7,845 nt of DNA, from contig SLGN01000567.1 of NCBI GenBank assembly GCA_007123695.1, forward strand, positions 1-7,845. Direction: 5' to 3'. This DNA is from Verrucomicrobiales bacterium (GTDB taxonomy: Bacteria > Verrucomicrobiota > Verrucomicrobiia > Verrucomicrobiales > DEV007). The translations under genes were made by a program, and so were the position numbers. This document shows, piece after piece, positions 1 to 6,825 of this stretch; position 1 is the stretch's first letter; each line of letters starts with the position of its first letter. A model generated the notes under the pieces. The model saw only the letters and a program-made list of their open reading frames with translations, had not been told where the DNA came from and made no database searches.

Positions 1-84
1 CAGCTTTCGAAAATGCTTCCTCTTTCTTGAAATTTCACCCTTCCCGATCAAATCGGCGAGCTCCCGGCCGGGCACGACAGGACG

Positions 85-115
85 AAAAATTGCGGTCCGG
101 GAGAAAGATCCGGCC
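85..115 (-). terminator. Candidate Rho-independent terminator downstream of sodA
   Basis: Read on the minus strand, 56 bases past the sodA stop codon, a GC-rich hairpin (GG + CCGG pairing with CCGG + CC across one bulged A, loop of about 9 bases; plus-strand 94-115) is followed after GCAA by a run of five T (plus-strand A85-A89). Position and orientation fit termination of sodA. The stem is short and bulged, and four bases separate it from the T-run, so this is a moderate candidate only. Confidence 0.4.
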
Positions 116-171
116 CGCCATTTTCGGAGCGGAGCCGCTGCTCAGGGACCCGCACAACCGCGGGAACCGGG

Positions 172-801
<630 letters not shown>

Positions 802-862
802 GATGGATTGTCGGAAGATTGGTTGTTTCGAGGTGATTCGGGGCGTTCCGGCCCCGGCGTTT

Positions 863-891
863 AGGAGAGCGCGGACGCGCCCACTTGTCAA
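863..891 (-). promoter_or_regulatory. Candidate sigma70-type promoter of sodA
   Basis: On the minus strand there is a perfect -35 consensus TTGACA (plus-strand 886-891). A 17-base spacer leads to a poor -10 element, TCTCCT (plus-strand 863-868); a shifted TCCTAA would need a 19-base spacer. It lies about 60 bases before the sodA ATG and points at it. The weak -10 suggests either help from an activator or a chance match. No classical SoxS, Fur or OxyR box could be recognised. Confidence 0.35.
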
Positions 892-913
892 AAGCGTTAC
901 GATTCCCGGAAGC

Positions 914-940
914 GATTTTCCCGGATTTCCCCATTTTCCG
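914..940. repeat. Three imperfect 9-bp tandem repeats upstream of sodA promoter
   Basis: Three contiguous 9-base units read GATTTTCCC, GGATTTCCC and CATTTTCCG on the plus strand. They lie in the gap between sodA and the next gene, just upstream (from the sodA point of view) of the TTGACA element. Phased short repeats at this place could be an operator or activator site for sodA. This is inferred from position only; the motif is not one I can assign to a regulator. Confidence 0.45.
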
Positions 941-956
941 CCCGCAGCCGGAAAGT

Positions 957-973
957 CGCCTTCGGGGAAGGCG
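957..973 (-). terminator. Perfect 7-bp hairpin downstream of the 252-residue secreted protein gene
   Basis: CGCCTTC and GAAGGCG form a perfect 7-bp stem with a 3-base loop, 55 bases past the stop codon of the minus-strand gene that ends at 1028. On the minus strand it is followed by ACTTTCC, so only three T. It may be a weak intrinsic terminator separating that gene from sodA, or simply a structured spacer. Confidence 0.35.
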
Positions 974-1027
974 CCGATCCAGACAAGAAGTTGCCGGACA
1001 ATTTCCCGGCCCTTTCCTGTCCCGACG

Positions 1028-1786
1028 TCAAAAAAGGAAGACGAAAGGCGGCACGGTAACGTCGAGGCGTGCGTTGGCGAAGTTGAGCCCTTCGGATTCC
1101 GACAGAGAGACGGCGAGGTCCTCCGAGAACTCCACCGTGACTCGCCCCGCCTCGACCTCGACGTATCGGGTCGTGATGAAGGCCTGGCCAAAGGCATCGA
1201 GAGCGGTGGTGGTCTGCGGCACCCGCCGGTAGGAGATGAATTCCAGGGTGTCGTAACGTCCTTCCCCAGTCACCACGGAATGGCGCTTGTCCGGCGGACC
1301 GAGGGCCGCGACGACTTCGCCGGACGTCATGCCGAGGGCGACCTGCTTGTTCCGGATGAGTTCGGAAACCACAAGATGGCGCTCGTGGTACTTCCTGAGC
1401 TTTTCCTCGAAATCTTCCGGCAGGCCGCCGACCGCCGCTTTGCTCACCCAGCCGGCCACCTGGCCCTGCTTGGCCCGCGCCCGGACCCGGAAGGCCCTTT
1501 CCGAAACTGCGAGCAGCACCGCGTCTTGGTTCGGGACGAGATTGCCGAGCCATCGATCACCCTTCAGATTCGCATAGACCGGGGCGTTGGCGGTGATCCG
1601 GATCGCGACTTCGCCATCGACCATTCCCTCAAGGTAGATGGCGTCCTCCTCCCGGACAAGACGGCTCTCGGTCCGGTTCTCGCGCTCGACCGTCACCACG
1701 CCGGGCCGCCGCATCTGCGCGGAGGAAGACTGCGGGCACAACTGAAGAAGGCCCGAAAAGATCAGAAAGGCGAATACGGGCTTCAT
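1028..1786 (-). CDS. Secreted protein with SH3-like and BamE-like segments, function unknown
   Basis: A 252-residue protein that I do not recognise as a named family. It begins with a clear Sec signal peptide: MKPVF, a hydrophobic core at about 4-16, and a likely cleavage after SSA at residue 23. Cys17 is not in a lipobox, because Leu precedes it. Residues about 48-118 resemble a bacterial SH3-like domain ([12 protein letters not shown] through AGWVSKAAV). Residues 146-167 ([20 protein letters not shown]) match the 'GMT..EV...LG.P' signature of the SmpA/OmlA (BamE) fold, followed by a beta-rich part (180-220) that could complete it. The mature protein is probably periplasmic or cell-surface. 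A structural or peptidoglycan-contact role is only a guess. The ATG at 1786 is chosen because it gives the complete signal peptide; no ribosome binding site is visible. It is divergent from the CoA-transferase gene. Confidence 0.8.
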   Translation of the reverse strand: MKPVFAFLIFSGLLQLCPQSSSAQMRRPGVVTVERENRTESRLVREEDAIYLEGMVDGEVAIRITANAPVYANLKGDRWLGNLVPNQDAVLLAVSERAFRVRARAKQGQVAGWVSKAAVGGLPEDFEEKLRKYHERHLVVSELIRNKQVALGMTSGEVVAALGPPDKRHSVVTGEGRYDTLEFISYRRVPQTTTALDAFGQAFITTRYVEVEAGRVTVEFSEDLAVSLSESEGLNFANARLDVTVPPFVFLF

Positions 1787-2117
1787 CGGATGGATTGGTG
1801 GCGGCGCGGGACAGCGGCAGATCCCTTTTCTTCACTGACGAGCGGAACCTGCGCTACGTTCATCCTTCCGAATACGCGATCGCGTAACCACAAGCCAAGA
1901 TGCGCTTTCGCGACGTCGATTTCCGGTTCATCGGGCCGCCGAAATCGGCCTGCCATCCATCGACGCGGTCGCGCTCGAGAACGGATATCCGGCCTTCGTC
2001 GAGGGTTGCCGTGGCCCGCGAGGGGTGCCATCCTCGAACCCAGCGGACGGCACCGCTCCACGCCCCCCCTCCCCGCGACTGCCGGACGCCCTTCCTTTTG
2101 CCCCCGAGACCAAAGAG
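1787..2117. other. Divergent intergenic region, 331 bases
   Basis: This gap lies between the start codons of the minus-strand secreted protein and the plus-strand CoA-transferase, so it should hold both promoters. No convincing -35/-10 pair was found. The one clear element is the 14-bp palindrome at 1873-1886. The CoA-transferase frame stays open upstream from 1839 and offers a GTG at 2025, but the encoded residues are proline- and arginine-rich and unlike any CoA-transferase N-terminus. I read this as non-coding. Confidence 0.6.
1873..1886. promoter_or_regulatory. 14-bp perfect palindrome TACGCGATCGCGTA, possible operator
   Basis: The palindrome is exact over 14 bases, with a GCGATCGC core. 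It lies 87 bases upstream of the secreted-protein start and about 230 bases upstream of the CoA-transferase start, in a divergent promoter region. This is a typical place for the binding site of a dimeric regulator, but CG-rich palindromes are also common by chance in GC-rich DNA. Confidence 0.35.
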
Positions 2118-3647
2118 ATGCGAGCCGAGGCCCGGATTTCCACCGCCGAAGACGCCGTCGCCGCAATTCCTAGCGGAGCGACCGTGGCGGTGGGCGGCTT
2201 CGTGGGGGCGGGGCATCCCGAGCTGCTCACCGCCGCGCTGGAGCGGCGCTTCTTGAAAGAGGGTTCGCCGCAGGATCTGACCCTCTTCTACTGCGCCGGA
2301 CAGGGGGACCGGGGCGGGCGCGGACTGAACCACCTCGCCCACCGGGGCCTCGTGCGCCGCGTCGTCGGCGGGCATTGGAATCTCGCCCCCCGGCTTGGAG
2401 CCCTCGCCCTCGCCAACGAGATCGAGGCCTACAATTTCCCCCAAGGCGTCCTCTGCGTCCTGCTGCGCGAGATCGCGGCGAAACGCCCCGGCGTCTTCAC
2501 GCAAGTTGGTCTCCGCACCTTCGTCGATCCCCGCCTCGGCGGCGGCAGGCTCAACGCCCGCACCACCGAGGCCCTCGTCGAGCGGGTCGAGATCGACGGG
2601 CAGGATTGGCTGCGCTACAAGTCCTTTCCCGTGAACGTCGGCCTGATCCGCGCGACCGCCGCCGACCGCCGCGGCAACCTCTCGATGGAGCGCGAGGGGA
2701 TCGTGGGCGAGGTTCTCCCCATCGCCCAAGCGGCGAAGAATCACGGCGGGATCGTCATCGCCCAGGTGGAGCAGATCGTCGATCGCATCCCCGATCCCAA
2801 GGCGGTGCGGGTGCCGGGCCTGCTCGTCGACCACCTCGTCGTCTCGGGCGGCGACGGGCACGACCAGACATTCGGCGAGGGCTTCAACCCCGCCTACGTC
2901 GAGAGCGGCGACGACCTCGCCGCCGTGCCGCGCCTCGGCTTCTCCGAGCGCAAGATCATCGGCGCGCGCGCCCTGCTCGAGGTGCGCCGGGGCGACGTCG
3001 TCAATCTGGGCATCGGCCTGCCGGAGACCGTCGCGGCGGTGGCGGCGGAGACGGGGCGGCTCGGCGAGTTCACCCTGACGGTCGAGAGCGGCCCACTCGG
3101 CGGAGTGCCGGCCTCGGGGCTCAGCTTCGGGTGCAGCCATTTCCCCGAAGCCATCATCGACCAGCCCGCCCAGTTCGACTACTACGACGGCGGCGGGCTC
3201 GACCTCGCCGTGCTTGGAGCCGTCGAGATCGATGCCGAGGGCAGCGTCAACGTCACCCGCTTCGGCGACCGCTTCGCCGGGGTCGGCGGCTTCATGAACA
3301 TCGCCCAGAGCGCGCGACGGCTCGTGTTCTGCGGCACCTTCCGGGCGGGCGGCCTGCGGGTCGCGGTCGAGGAGGGGCGCCTGCGCATCGAAGGCGAGGG
3401 CGAGCACCCCAAGTTCGTTCGTCGCCTCCAGGAGGTCTGCTTCCACGGCCCCAGCGCCCTCGCGCGCGGACAGCAGGTACTCTACGTCACCGAGCGGGCC
3501 GTCTTCGAACTCGCCGACGGAGGCCTGCGCCTCGTCGAGCTGGCTCCGGGGATCGATTTGGATGAGGACGTGCTCGCCCGCATGGAATTCGCCCCCGCCC
3601 TCGCGACGCCGTTGCGGCGGATGGAGCTGGCGGAAATCCCCCGATGA
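2118..3647 (+). CDS. Acyl-CoA:acetate/propionate CoA-transferase (family I, fused two-domain)
   Basis: A 509-residue cytoplasmic enzyme that moves CoA between short-chain acids such as acetate, propionate, butyrate or 3-ketoacids. The alpha and beta halves are fused as in Clostridium Pct (524 residues) and E. coli YdiF (531). The first half starts with [19 protein letters not shown] and the glycine-rich [11 protein letters not shown] (25-35). The second half starts near residue 275, with NLGIGLPE (296-303) and the active-site segment [14 protein letters not shown]. Its Glu323 is the expected nucleophile that forms the glutamyl-CoA thioester, almost the same number as Glu324 in Pct. [18 protein letters not shown] and [10 protein letters not shown] further support the family. 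Start: ATG at 2118 places the family N-terminus correctly; GTG 2025 would add 31 unconserved residues. There is only a weak GAGA eight bases upstream. The exact acid substrates cannot be told from sequence. No pathway partner is adjacent. Confidence 0.93.
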   Translation: MRAEARISTAEDAVAAIPSGATVAVGGFVGAGHPELLTAALERRFLKEGSPQDLTLFYCAGQGDRGGRGLNHLAHRGLVRRVVGGHWNLAPRLGALALANEIEAYNFPQGVLCVLLREIAAKRPGVFTQVGLRTFVDPRLGGGRLNARTTEALVERVEIDGQDWLRYKSFPVNVGLIRATAADRRGNLSMEREGIVGEVLPIAQAAKNHGGIVIAQVEQIVDRIPDPKAVRVPGLLVDHLVVSGGDGHDQTFGEGFNPAYVESGDDLAAVPRLGFSERKIIGARALLEVRRGDVVNLGIGLPETVAAVAAETGRLGEFTLTVESGPLGGVPASGLSFGCSHFPEAIIDQPAQFDYYDGGGLDLAVLGAVEIDAEGSVNVTRFGDRFAGVGGFMNIAQSARRLVFCGTFRAGGLRVAVEEGRLRIEGEGEHPKFVRRLQEVCFHGPSALARGQQVLYVTERAVFELADGGLRLVELAPGIDLDEDVLARMEFAPALATPLRRMELAEIPR

Positions 3648-4026
<379 letters not shown>

Positions 4027-4192
4027 CTGAGCCCAAAGGGTCGCTTCGGGTGGGTTCGGGGCAAGTGGAAAATTGGCCCTCTCCGAAGTCCCGCGAGCCA
4101 CAGCCCTGATCGTCGGCGGAGACTCCGCGACCCACGCCGGGGCTCCGCAACGCGCTGAAGTGCTGAAGCGCTGGACTCCCTTTTCACCCATC

Positions 4193-4207
4193 GGCCGCGC
4201 AGCGGCC
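4193..4207. repeat. Perfect 6-bp hairpin in tRNA/iron-sulfur gene gap
   Basis: GGCCGC-GCA-GCGGCC is a perfect inverted repeat, followed on the plus strand by CAAAA. It lies in the 263-base gap 4026-4288, which must hold the tRNA promoter (minus strand) and the promoter of the iron-sulfur gene pair (plus strand). A second small inverted repeat, GCGGAG-A-CTCCGC, lies at about 4118-4130. Neither is followed by a T-run that would make it an intrinsic terminator. I could not identify promoter hexamers with confidence in this gap. Confidence 0.35.
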
Positions 4208-4288
4208 CAAAAGCGCCAGAAAACGGCATTGAACCCTCGCCCATCACGGTCAATCTTAACGTCCACCGCCCTCCGTCCACCGTCCACC

Positions 4289-4657
4289 GTGAACGACACC
4301 CCTGCTGCCAAGATCCTCTACTGCCGCTGCGCCTTCGCCCAGGTCGTGCCGGCGACGACGAAAGATGAAGTGCTCGCGGGCCTCTGCGCTGCGGAGACTC
4401 CTTTCGAAAGCTTCGCCGATCTCTGCGAAATGTCGGCCCGCCGCGACCCGCGCCTCGCCGAGGCGATCGCGGGTGAGGTTCCCGTCCGCATCGCGGCCTG
4501 CTACCCTCGGGCGGTGAAATGGCTTTTCCACCAGGCCGGGGCCCCTTTCCCGGACGACGACCGGGTCGAGGTGCTCAACATGCGGGACACGCCTGCGGCG
4601 GAAGTGGTCGCCTCTCTGCTCGGCTCGGGAAAAGAGCCGAACCCCTCGGAACCATGA
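4289..4657 (+). CDS. Small cysteine-rich protein, HdrA N-terminal-domain-like
   Basis: A 122-residue cytoplasmic protein without a signal peptide or membrane segment. It has a CxC pair near the N-terminus (KILYCRCAF; Cys12, Cys14), Cys33, Cys46 in FADLCEMSAR, and Cys71 in IAACYPRAVKWLFHQAG. This order (YCxC, then D-L-C, then A-C-x-P-R) resembles the N-terminal domain of HdrA, where such cysteines hold an extra iron-sulfur cluster. The resemblance is by eye. It is likely to bind an Fe-S cluster and to work with the next gene's product, since its stop overlaps that gene's start (ATGA at 4654-4657). The GTG at 4289 is the best start because the conserved-looking part begins at once after it; no ATG lies between it and the CxC motif, and no ribosome binding site is seen. 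The upstream in-frame sequence to 4073 looks non-coding. Confidence 0.72.
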   Translation: MNDTPAAKILYCRCAFAQVVPATTKDEVLAGLCAAETPFESFADLCEMSARRDPRLAEAIAGEVPVRIAACYPRAVKWLFHQAGAPFPDDDRVEVLNMRDTPAAEVVASLLGSGKEPNPSEP

Positions 4658-5526
4658 AGAACGAAATCCATCCGGTGCAAGTCGTCCTCTACGAAGGTCT
4701 CGGAGCCGAGCCCTGGGAACGCGAGTGCCGTATCGGCGTGGCCGGGACGCTGCTCGACCAAGGGTATTCGGTGCTGAGGATCACCGCCCGCACCGACTCC
4801 GCTGCCGCGCCCCGAACCGCCGAGGGCATACCCTTCGTGGTGCTGGGCCGCTTCGAAGGCGCTCCGCCCGAGATCATCGACGGAGCGGGCGGACGCAGCG
4901 TCGCCACGCGCGACGTCGCGGGCCTCGATGCGCCGGGGATCGTCGCCCTCGTGGCCGAGGCGCGCGCCGAACTCGGCGCCGGACTCAACGAACCGGGCGG
5001 CCAGGGCGCGTGGAAGCCGTGGTTCCCCGTGATCGACTACGACCGCTGCACCAACTGCCTGCAGTGCCTCAGCTTCTGCCTCTTCGACGTCTACGGCATC
5101 GACGAGGAAAAGCGCATCGAGGTTCGCAACAACGACAACTGCAAGACGAACTGCCCCGCCTGCTCGCGCGTCTGCCCGGAGGTGGCGATCATGTTCCCGA
5201 AGTATTCCGCCGGCCCGATCAACGGCGAGGCGGTGCGGCAGGAGGACGTCGCCCGCGAGAGCATGAAGATCGACATCTCCAGCCTCCTCGGCGGCGACAT
5301 CTACTCCAGCCTGCGCAACCGCAGCGAAAAGGCGAAGTCGCGTTTCTCCAAGGAGCGCAGCCCGGACAAGGCGCTCAACGAGCGGAAGCGGTGCCTCACG
5401 CAGCTCCAGAAATCGGGCCTGATCCCGGCCGAGGTCCTCGCCGAACTCGACCTTGCCTCGCTGCCCTCGCCGGAGGAGATCCAACGCAAGGCCAAGGAAC
5501 TCGCGGCGATGCGGGCGGAGGCGTGA
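4654..5526 (+). CDS. Dicluster 4Fe-4S ferredoxin-domain protein
   Basis: A 290-residue cytoplasmic iron-sulfur protein. Residues 1-115 form an unrecognised alpha/beta-looking domain (VQVVLYEGLG, then YSVLRIT, then FVVLGRFEG). Residues 128-180 are a ferredoxin-type module with two cluster motifs: Cys132-x2-Cys135-x2-Cys138-x3-Cys142, and Cys163-x3-Cys167-x2-Cys170-x3-Cys174-Pro. The first motif lacks the usual proline after its last cysteine, and the second has an extra residue between its first two cysteines. Residues 200-290 are charged and helical (IDISSLLGGDIYSSLRNRS, then KEL-rich), with no membrane helix. It probably carries electrons between two [4Fe-4S] clusters and unknown partners. 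The start ATG overlaps the stop of the preceding gene by ATGA, so translational coupling and a stoichiometric pair are likely. The gene ends 13 bases from the convergent LolA-like gene, with no visible terminator between them. Confidence 0.85.
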   Translation: MKNEIHPVQVVLYEGLGAEPWERECRIGVAGTLLDQGYSVLRITARTDSAAAPRTAEGIPFVVLGRFEGAPPEIIDGAGGRSVATRDVAGLDAPGIVALVAEARAELGAGLNEPGGQGAWKPWFPVIDYDRCTNCLQCLSFCLFDVYGIDEEKRIEVRNNDNCKTNCPACSRVCPEVAIMFPKYSAGPINGEAVRQEDVARESMKIDISSLLGGDIYSSLRNRSEKAKSRFSKERSPDKALNERKRCLTQLQKSGLIPAEVLAELDLASLPSPEEIQRKAKELAAMRAEA

Positions 5527-5539
5527 GGCGCCCGCCCCC

Positions 5540-6310
5540 CTACTCCTGCACCCCCTGGATCTGGAGGCGCGTCGCGGACTTCACCGCACCGCCAGCGGCG
5601 CCGGTGAGCGTCTCGATGCGCATCTCGTCGACCATCCAGACGTCGCCGAACTTCTTGCCGTGCAGGACCTCGAAGCGCCGCACGGCCCGTCCGGAGGCAT
5701 CGTTGCCGATCATCTTGAGCATGCCTCCGCTGATTTTGTCGATCCAGACCTCGACGGAAGCATAGGCGCCGGCGCCGTCGGGATTGCGGATGCGCACCCG
5801 GATGGTGTCGCGGCCCTTCAGCTTTTCCTGCGAGACGATGCGGGCGTCGGGCCAGTAGAGGAAGCGCATCGAGAGGTCGTCGTAGGTCACGTCGGTGCCG
5901 CGGATGGTCTCCCCGTAGCGCGAGGGCGGCACGGGCTTGATCTCGCCGCCGCCGACGCCTTCAAGCAGGGCGAAGCGCTCGTTGCGCGTATCGACCATGA
6001 TCACCTGCGCCGGGTCGTTGAAGACGAAGCGGATCGCCTCGGGCTTCAGGCTGAGGAGGAAGGGGATGCGCTTGGCCAGCCCCAGGCGGAGGGCGCCGGT
6101 GAAGTCGCGGTTGTAGAGCGTGTAACTGTAGCGGACGAGGCGCAGCACCTCGTCGGCGGTCATTTCCTCGATCGATTTGTCGGCGAAGCTGGTCGGCTCG
6201 GTGTCGGGAGCGGCTTCCGAGGCGTCCTCCTGCGCGCGGAGACCGGCGGCGGGCAGGCAGAGCAGGGCTGCGGCGAGAAAAAGGCGGAGGAGGCGGTAGG
6301 GGGCGGTCAT
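5540..6310 (-). CDS. LolA-like outer membrane lipoprotein-sorting protein
   Basis: A 256-residue exported protein. A typical Sec signal peptide covers about residues 1-26 (TAPYRLLRLFLAAALLCLP, cleavage after LRA). There is no lipobox, so the mature protein should be soluble in the periplasm. The mature part has helices at 44-85 and then a beta-rich LolA/LppX-type half-barrel. Segments typical of the 'outer membrane lipoprotein-sorting protein' family are GTDVTYDDLSMRFLYWP (138-154), VEVWIDKISGGMLKM (186-200) and RRFEVLHGKKFGDVWMVDEM (211-230). The family relates to LolA, which carries lipoproteins through the periplasm, but these versions are multi-copy in Verrucomicrobiota and their cargo is not established; carrying hydrophobic molecules is inferred. 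Start ATG 6310 gives the full signal peptide; a longer in-frame upstream extension is proline- and arginine-rich and not credible. Confidence 0.88.
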   Translation of the reverse strand: MTAPYRLLRLFLAAALLCLPAAGLRAQEDASEAAPDTEPTSFADKSIEEMTADEVLRLVRYSYTLYNRDFTGALRLGLAKRIPFLLSLKPEAIRFVFNDPAQVIMVDTRNERFALLEGVGGGEIKPVPPSRYGETIRGTDVTYDDLSMRFLYWPDARIVSQEKLKGRDTIRVRIRNPDGAGAYASVEVWIDKISGGMLKMIGNDASGRAVRRFEVLHGKKFGDVWMVDEMRIETLTGAAGGAVKSATRLQIQGVQE

Positions 6311-6448
6311 GCTCGGAGGAGGCGGGGACGGAAACTGGACGGGAGTGGGACGCACGCCCCGCAACCTACATGCAAACCAAGTGCAGGGAAAGGGCCGCTT
6401 CCGCCGAATTCGCTGGCGCTGCGGCGGGGCCGCGCCGAGATTCCGGCC
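6311..6448. promoter_or_regulatory. Divergent intergenic region with G-rich tract
   Basis: These 138 bases separate the start codons of the LolA-like gene (minus) and the thioesterase gene (plus), and should hold both promoters. No clear -35/-10 pair was seen. The plus strand carries a G-rich stretch at about 6315-6349 (GGAGGAGGCGGGG, then GGGAGTGGG), so the leader of the LolA-like mRNA is C-rich instead of having a purine-rich ribosome binding site. Confidence 0.4.
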
Positions 6449-6790
6449 ATGGAGAACCATCGGCTCGTCCTGCCCGGCCACATGAACCACTACGGCTTCC
6501 TCTTCGGCGGCTATCTCCTCGCCTGGGTCGACGAGACGGCGTGGATGGCGGCGAGCCGCGACTACCCCGGCTGCCAGCTCGTGACGGTGGGCATGAAGGA
6601 GGTCGCATTCAAAAAGAGCGTCCGCGAGGGCGCGGTCCTCGCCATCGAGGCCTGCCGCCGCCGCGTCGGCGATTCCTCGGTCTCCTACGCGGTCGGGGTG
6701 AGGAAGGGCGACGAGGAAATCTTCTCGACCGAGGTTACCCTGGTGCGGGTCGATGCGGCGGGGCGCAAACTCTCCCTTCCCAAGAGCTGA
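6449..6790 (+). CDS. Acyl-CoA thioesterase, hotdog fold (YciA/BFIT-like)
   Basis: A 113-residue cytoplasmic enzyme expected to hydrolyse acyl-CoA to free acid and CoA. The hotdog signature is clear: LVLPGHMNHYGFLFGGYLLAWVDE gives the family pattern N13-x2-G16...F19-G20-G21...D28-E29, with Asp28 on the central helix the likely catalytic residue as in YciA. The following strands, QLVTVGMKEVAFKKSV, GAVLAIEACRRRVGDSSVSYAVGV and EIFSTEVTLVRVD, are also typical. It is shorter than usual (130-160 residues), missing mostly C-terminal sequence. Acyl-chain preference cannot be told. ATG 6449 is selected because homology starts right after it; GAGA eight bases upstream is a weak ribosome binding site. 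The frame is open far upstream, but that part is antisense to the LolA-like gene. The 35-base gap to the next gene suggests co-transcription with the sugar kinase. Confidence 0.88.
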   Translation: MENHRLVLPGHMNHYGFLFGGYLLAWVDETAWMAASRDYPGCQLVTVGMKEVAFKKSVREGAVLAIEACRRRVGDSSVSYAVGVRKGDEEIFSTEVTLVRVDAAGRKLSLPKS

Positions 6791-6825
6791 GCTTTGGTTA
6801 GTGTTGTCGCGCAAAGCTAGCAAGC

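Noticed and set aside
2025..2117. Upstream GTG start for the CoA-transferase
   Set aside because: The extra 31 residues are proline-rich without similarity to family N-termini; ATG 2118 gives the normal length and the expected first motif.
1860..3446. Long open frame (528 codons) on the minus strand, antisense to the CoA-transferase
   Set aside because: It is a GC-rich shadow of a gene with full family motifs on the plus strand; its translation is low-complexity (A, E, D, G, R) with no domain pattern.
4501..5484. Minus-strand open frame (327 codons) opposite the ferredoxin gene
   Set aside because: The plus strand encodes the eight-cysteine cluster motifs; the antisense product is A/R/V/D-rich with no recognisable domain.
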